Shown here piece by piece: positions 61,936 through 64,000 of a stretch of 64,000 bases of DNA. The DNA is from Actinomycetota bacterium (lineage in GTDB: Bacteria; Actinomycetota; Acidimicrobiia; Acidimicrobiales; Ilumatobacteraceae), in contig VGAC01000008.1 of assembly GCA_016870865.1 (NCBI GenBank), positions 17,251 through 81,250 on the forward strand. Reading direction: 5' to 3'. Position numbers and translations under genes: made by a program. Position 1 is the stretch's first letter. The number at the start of each line of letters is the position of its first letter. Below the pieces are notes generated by a model that had not been told where the DNA came from, did no database searches, and saw only the letters and a program-made list of their open reading frames with translations.

Positions 61936-62703
61936 ATGCAAGCACTCGAACTCCTCAGTCGTGACTACCTCGGGAACTTCGCCTTCCGCTGGTTGCACGT
62001 GGTCGTCGGCATCTGCTGGATCGGCCTTCTCTATTACTTCAACCTCGTACAGGTTCCCGCCTTCGCGGCCTACGGCGACGAGGGCAGGGCCCGAAACTTC
62101 GCCATCGACAAGGTTGCGCGCCGCGCACTGTGGTGGTTCCGCTGGGCGGCCATTGCCACGCTCGTGACCGGTCTACTTATCACCGGCCTCATCGAGAACT
62201 ATTACAAGGACTTCATGTCCGGCTCGTCCTTGAACGGTGTCGGCCACAACGTGGCGATCAGCGTCGGCATGGTGCTCGGCACCCTGATGGCCGCCAACGT
62301 CTGGATGGTCATCTGGAAGAACCAGCGTGTCGTCCTCGCCAACGCCGTCAACGTCATCGATGGCCGGGACGCCGACCCTGCAGCGGCCGGTGCGGGTCGT
62401 CGCGCACTGCTCGCTTCGCGTCAGAACTTCATTTTCTCCTTCTCGATGCTGTTCTTCATGGTCGGTCCGGCGCACTTCTACAGCGGCGCGTTCGCCGATG
62501 CGAGCAGTGGCTCTGCGTGGACCTTCTTCGTCATTGCCATTGCAATCACCGCGATCCTCGAGCTCAATGCTCTCGGCCTCCTCGGCGGCACGGCGGCAAC
62601 CAACAAGCTGCTGTGGCCCTACGAGAACCACAAGAACGCCCTCATCGCCGGTGGCGTTCTGTGGCTGGTCCTCTGGCTGCTCTCTGAAATCCTTCTTGGC
62701 TGA
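61936..62703 (+). CDS. PuuD-like (urate hydroxylase N-terminal domain) membrane protein
   Basis: The 255-residue protein has six membrane helices (about 17-37, 66-86, 104-127, 164-184, 194-215, 234-254) and conserved histidines in or next to them: His21 in RWLHVVVGICWIGLLYY, His104 and His180. This matches the urate-oxidase N-terminal/PuuD family, whose members are haem-containing and, in PuuD, joined to a cytochrome c domain for urate oxidation. That domain is missing here, so activity on urate is not assured. A clear AGGGAG site precedes the ATG. The gene ends in a strong terminator. Confidence 0.8.
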   Translation: MQALELLSRDYLGNFAFRWLHVVVGICWIGLLYYFNLVQVPAFAAYGDEGRARNFAIDKVARRALWWFRWAAIATLVTGLLITGLIENYYKDFMSGSSLNGVGHNVAISVGMVLGTLMAANVWMVIWKNQRVVLANAVNVIDGRDADPAAAGAGRRALLASRQNFIFSFSMLFFMVGPAHFYSGAFADASSGSAWTFFVIAIAITAILELNALGLLGGTAATNKLLWPYENHKNALIAGGVLWLVLWLLSEILLG

Positions 62704-62722
62704 CACGTCACAACCGTTCGCG

Positions 62723-62750
62723 AAAAGCCCCGGCTCGTGCCGGGGCTTTT
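62723..62750 (+). terminator. Rho-independent terminator, perfect 12-bp stem
   Basis: The sequence AAAAGCCCCGGC (62723-62734), loop TCGT, GCCGGGGCTTTT (62739-62750) forms a perfect 12-bp stem with a U-run built into its 3' arm. It starts 20 bases after the PuuD-like stop. Since the stem also has A-run/T-run symmetry, it can work on both strands. Confidence 0.9.
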
Positions 62751-62834
62751 CTGCATTTCGGGTCTTCACCAAACCGGAAAACGAAGTCGGGCGACTCTGG
62801 CGCGTCTGCTCGATCTGCGTTCTTTGGGGTTTCA

Positions 62835-63866
62835 ATGGAGCGTTTTCTTGTTCTGGTTGCCGTGGTTCTTGCTGCAGACGGAGTCCTGCAGAACGCGACA
62901 AACCGGCCAACGCAAGCGGCCGATCCAGCCCCGCATTACGAAAACCTCACGCGGTCCTGCAGCACCACCAACTATGTCAAGCCGTGCCACAATCGCGACT
63001 CGGAAGACGGGTATTTGGTCTATATGGCTGAGTGCTCTGTGTCGGTCACCACGTTCTGTTTTACCCCGACCAAGTCTGAACGGTCGGCTCTTCTGATCGA
63101 CCGGCTGACCAACCCGGCAACTAGGGCAAGCTCGACTTTTCTCCGGCGCTGATCGACTTTGCGATCACGGGTCAGGATGTGAAGGTGATGATGGAGGGCA
63201 AGCCGGCACATCTGGCGACCGAATCAGCCACACAGCACATCAACTTCGACACCGAAAAGAGCGATGACACGTCGAAGCCCTGGACCGACCGCTGCGGAAT
63301 TCCGAGCATGCGATTCGTGGTCTGCGACGTCGACCGAGCGACGAACGACGCGCTCACCTTCCATGCCCGAACGAAGACATTTGTGAACGTTTACGCGGCC
63401 GAGGTGCCGGCGCCGATCTCGGTCTCGACAAACGTCGCATATTTCAATTTCCCGTCGATTGGCGTTGACACCGCTGCGAACACGAAGAATCTCGAGGTCA
63501 AGACTGCGGCAGCGCACTACTTGGCCGATGGTGCAACGTTGCACGAAGGAAACCGTCTTGCCCACCTTCGTCATCGCGGAGAATGGGGTCAAGGTGGTTT
63601 TTCCGAAGATTTCGTACTCCGCGCCGGTACTGAACCAGTCTTGGAGAGGACCAGCCTTGGAGAAGGGCAAGCCGACCTCGTTGCGTGCTCTGATCAAGCC
63701 CGTGGGCTCTGGAGCCGTCTCTTGGCGAATGTCGGGTGGTTGTAGACCCGTTGGGGCAAACCTGGTTGCTCCCGCCAGGGCGACAACCTGCGTCGTGACA
63801 ATGCGACAGGCCATGACCGCAAAGCCGAAAGCCACGTCCAAGACGGTGCGCCCCGTCGTGTCGTAA
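62835..63866 (+). pseudogene. Secreted/surface protein gene broken by two frameshifts
   Basis: Three partly overlapping frames together read like one exported protein of about 340 residues. Part 1 (62835-63122) begins with a short hydrophobic leader (MERFLVLVAVVLAADG) and has paired cysteines (SCSTTNYVKPC). Near 63123 the sense moves to another frame (GKLDFSPALIDFAITGQD to about 63545), and then back to the first frame (TVLPTFVIAENGVKVVFPK through TTCVVTMRQAM, stop at 63866). Outside these limits each frame turns Arg-rich and implausible. Sequencing error, a decayed gene or recoding are all possible. I know no family; the end resembles a beta-rich repeat of secreted actinobacterial proteins. 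Confidence 0.6.
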
Positions 63867-63911
63867 TATGGCGTTGGTTTTTCGTTCGATTCAGGCAGCA
63901 GGGGGAAACTG

Positions 63912-64000
63912 ATGACAACAATCACGAAGCGCACGTTCTGTCGGTTCTGCCACGCGGGGTGTGCGATCGACGTTGACATCGATGTCGATACAAACACGGT
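63912..64000 (+). CDS. Molybdopterin oxidoreductase, N-terminal fragment (3' truncated by window edge)
   Basis: Twenty-nine codons are visible after a strong GGGGGAAACTG site. The peptide MTTITKRTFCRFCHAGCAID contains C-x2-C-x3-C at residues 10, 13 and 17, the start of the [4Fe-4S] domain of bis-MGD molybdenum/tungsten enzymes (formate dehydrogenase, nitrate reductase, acetylene hydratase-type). The fourth cysteine and everything that would tell the substrate lie outside the window. There is no Tat signal, so it is a cytoplasmic type. Confidence 0.8.
   Translation, partial: MTTITKRTFCRFCHAGCAIDVDIDVDTNT

Noticed and set aside
63224..63997. 257-codon minus-strand frame opposite the frameshifted secreted-protein gene
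   Set aside because: Arg-rich and motif-free; the plus-strand segments read more like protein and a molybdopterin gene starts inside its 5' end.
1..64000. tRNA, rRNA, CRISPR, transposon or prophage elements
   Set aside because: No cloverleaf-like sequence, regularly spaced repeats, transposase, integrase or phage structural gene was recognised by eye; a covariance-model scan would be needed to exclude a small RNA.

Overview
The window is 64 kb of GC-rich, gene-dense DNA from an actinobacterium, most likely a member of the class Acidimicrobiia (this placement is inferred from gene content and cannot be proved here). The supporting markers are mycothiol-linked proteins (Mca amidase, a mycothiol-dependent isomerase-type protein), several F420-type luciferase-like oxidoreductases, the NucS mismatch endonuclease, an actinobacterial-type DapD, a fused acyl-CoA carboxylase alpha chain, a wax ester synthase/DGAT and many acyl-CoA enzymes. 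Genes are packed with short gaps, many 1-4 nt stop/start overlaps and several convergent 3' overlaps. I see no rRNA, tRNA, CRISPR array, prophage or insertion sequence.

Layout. 1-13.1 kb: truncated citramalate synthase, DMT exporter, class II aldolase, methylmalonyl-CoA mutase large chain, then lysS-dapD-nitroreductase on the minus strand, an LpdA-type flavoprotein, the acyl-CoA carboxylase alpha chain back to back with its biotin ligase, and an LCP cell-wall ligase. 13.1-25.6 kb: a PAS-GGDEF-EAL protein, PEBP lipoprotein, mca with a coupled small gene, YdjC-like deacetylase, nuclease lipoprotein plus thiolase, nudC with an F420-type enzyme and a DinB-like protein, a large secreted RCC1/FN3 protein and an SDR. 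25.6-36.9 kb: a lipid block. One minus-strand run encodes SDR, acyl-CoA dehydrogenase, hydrolase, PAP2 phosphatase, DsbA-like protein and WS/DGAT, flanked by two acyl-CoA ligases, a second acyl-CoA dehydrogenase and another F420-type enzyme; this suits fatty-acid turnover plus neutral-lipid storage.

36.9-40.4 kb: a lower-GC patch with two small membrane proteins, then a complete zinc/manganese ABC importer. 40.4-54.3 kb: an S51-like amidotransferase/peptidase fused to what looks like a cysteinyl-tRNA synthetase C-terminal domain, two serine hydrolases, LarE, a third F420-type enzyme, MFS exporter, nitronate monooxygenase, geranylgeranyl-reductase-type flavoprotein, a split MFE-2-like pair (SDR plus hot-dog hydratase), NucS, an L,D-transpeptidase and a UbiB-like kinase. 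54.4-59.0 kb: two tandem PEP-utilising-type proteins that lack the ATP-grasp domain, followed by a CaiB/BaiF CoA-transferase. 59.0-64.0 kb: cysQ, a small membrane protein and ettA in one overlapping run, a PuuD-like membrane protein ending in a strong terminator, a frameshifted secreted-protein gene, and the start of a molybdopterin oxidoreductase.

The most unusual objects are the S51/CysS-like fusion at 40.4-41.7 kb and the ATP-grasp-less PEP-utilising pair at 54.4-57.9 kb. The triacylglycerol-type operon, the GGDEF-EAL gene without a normal start, and the twice-frameshifted secreted protein are also worth following up.
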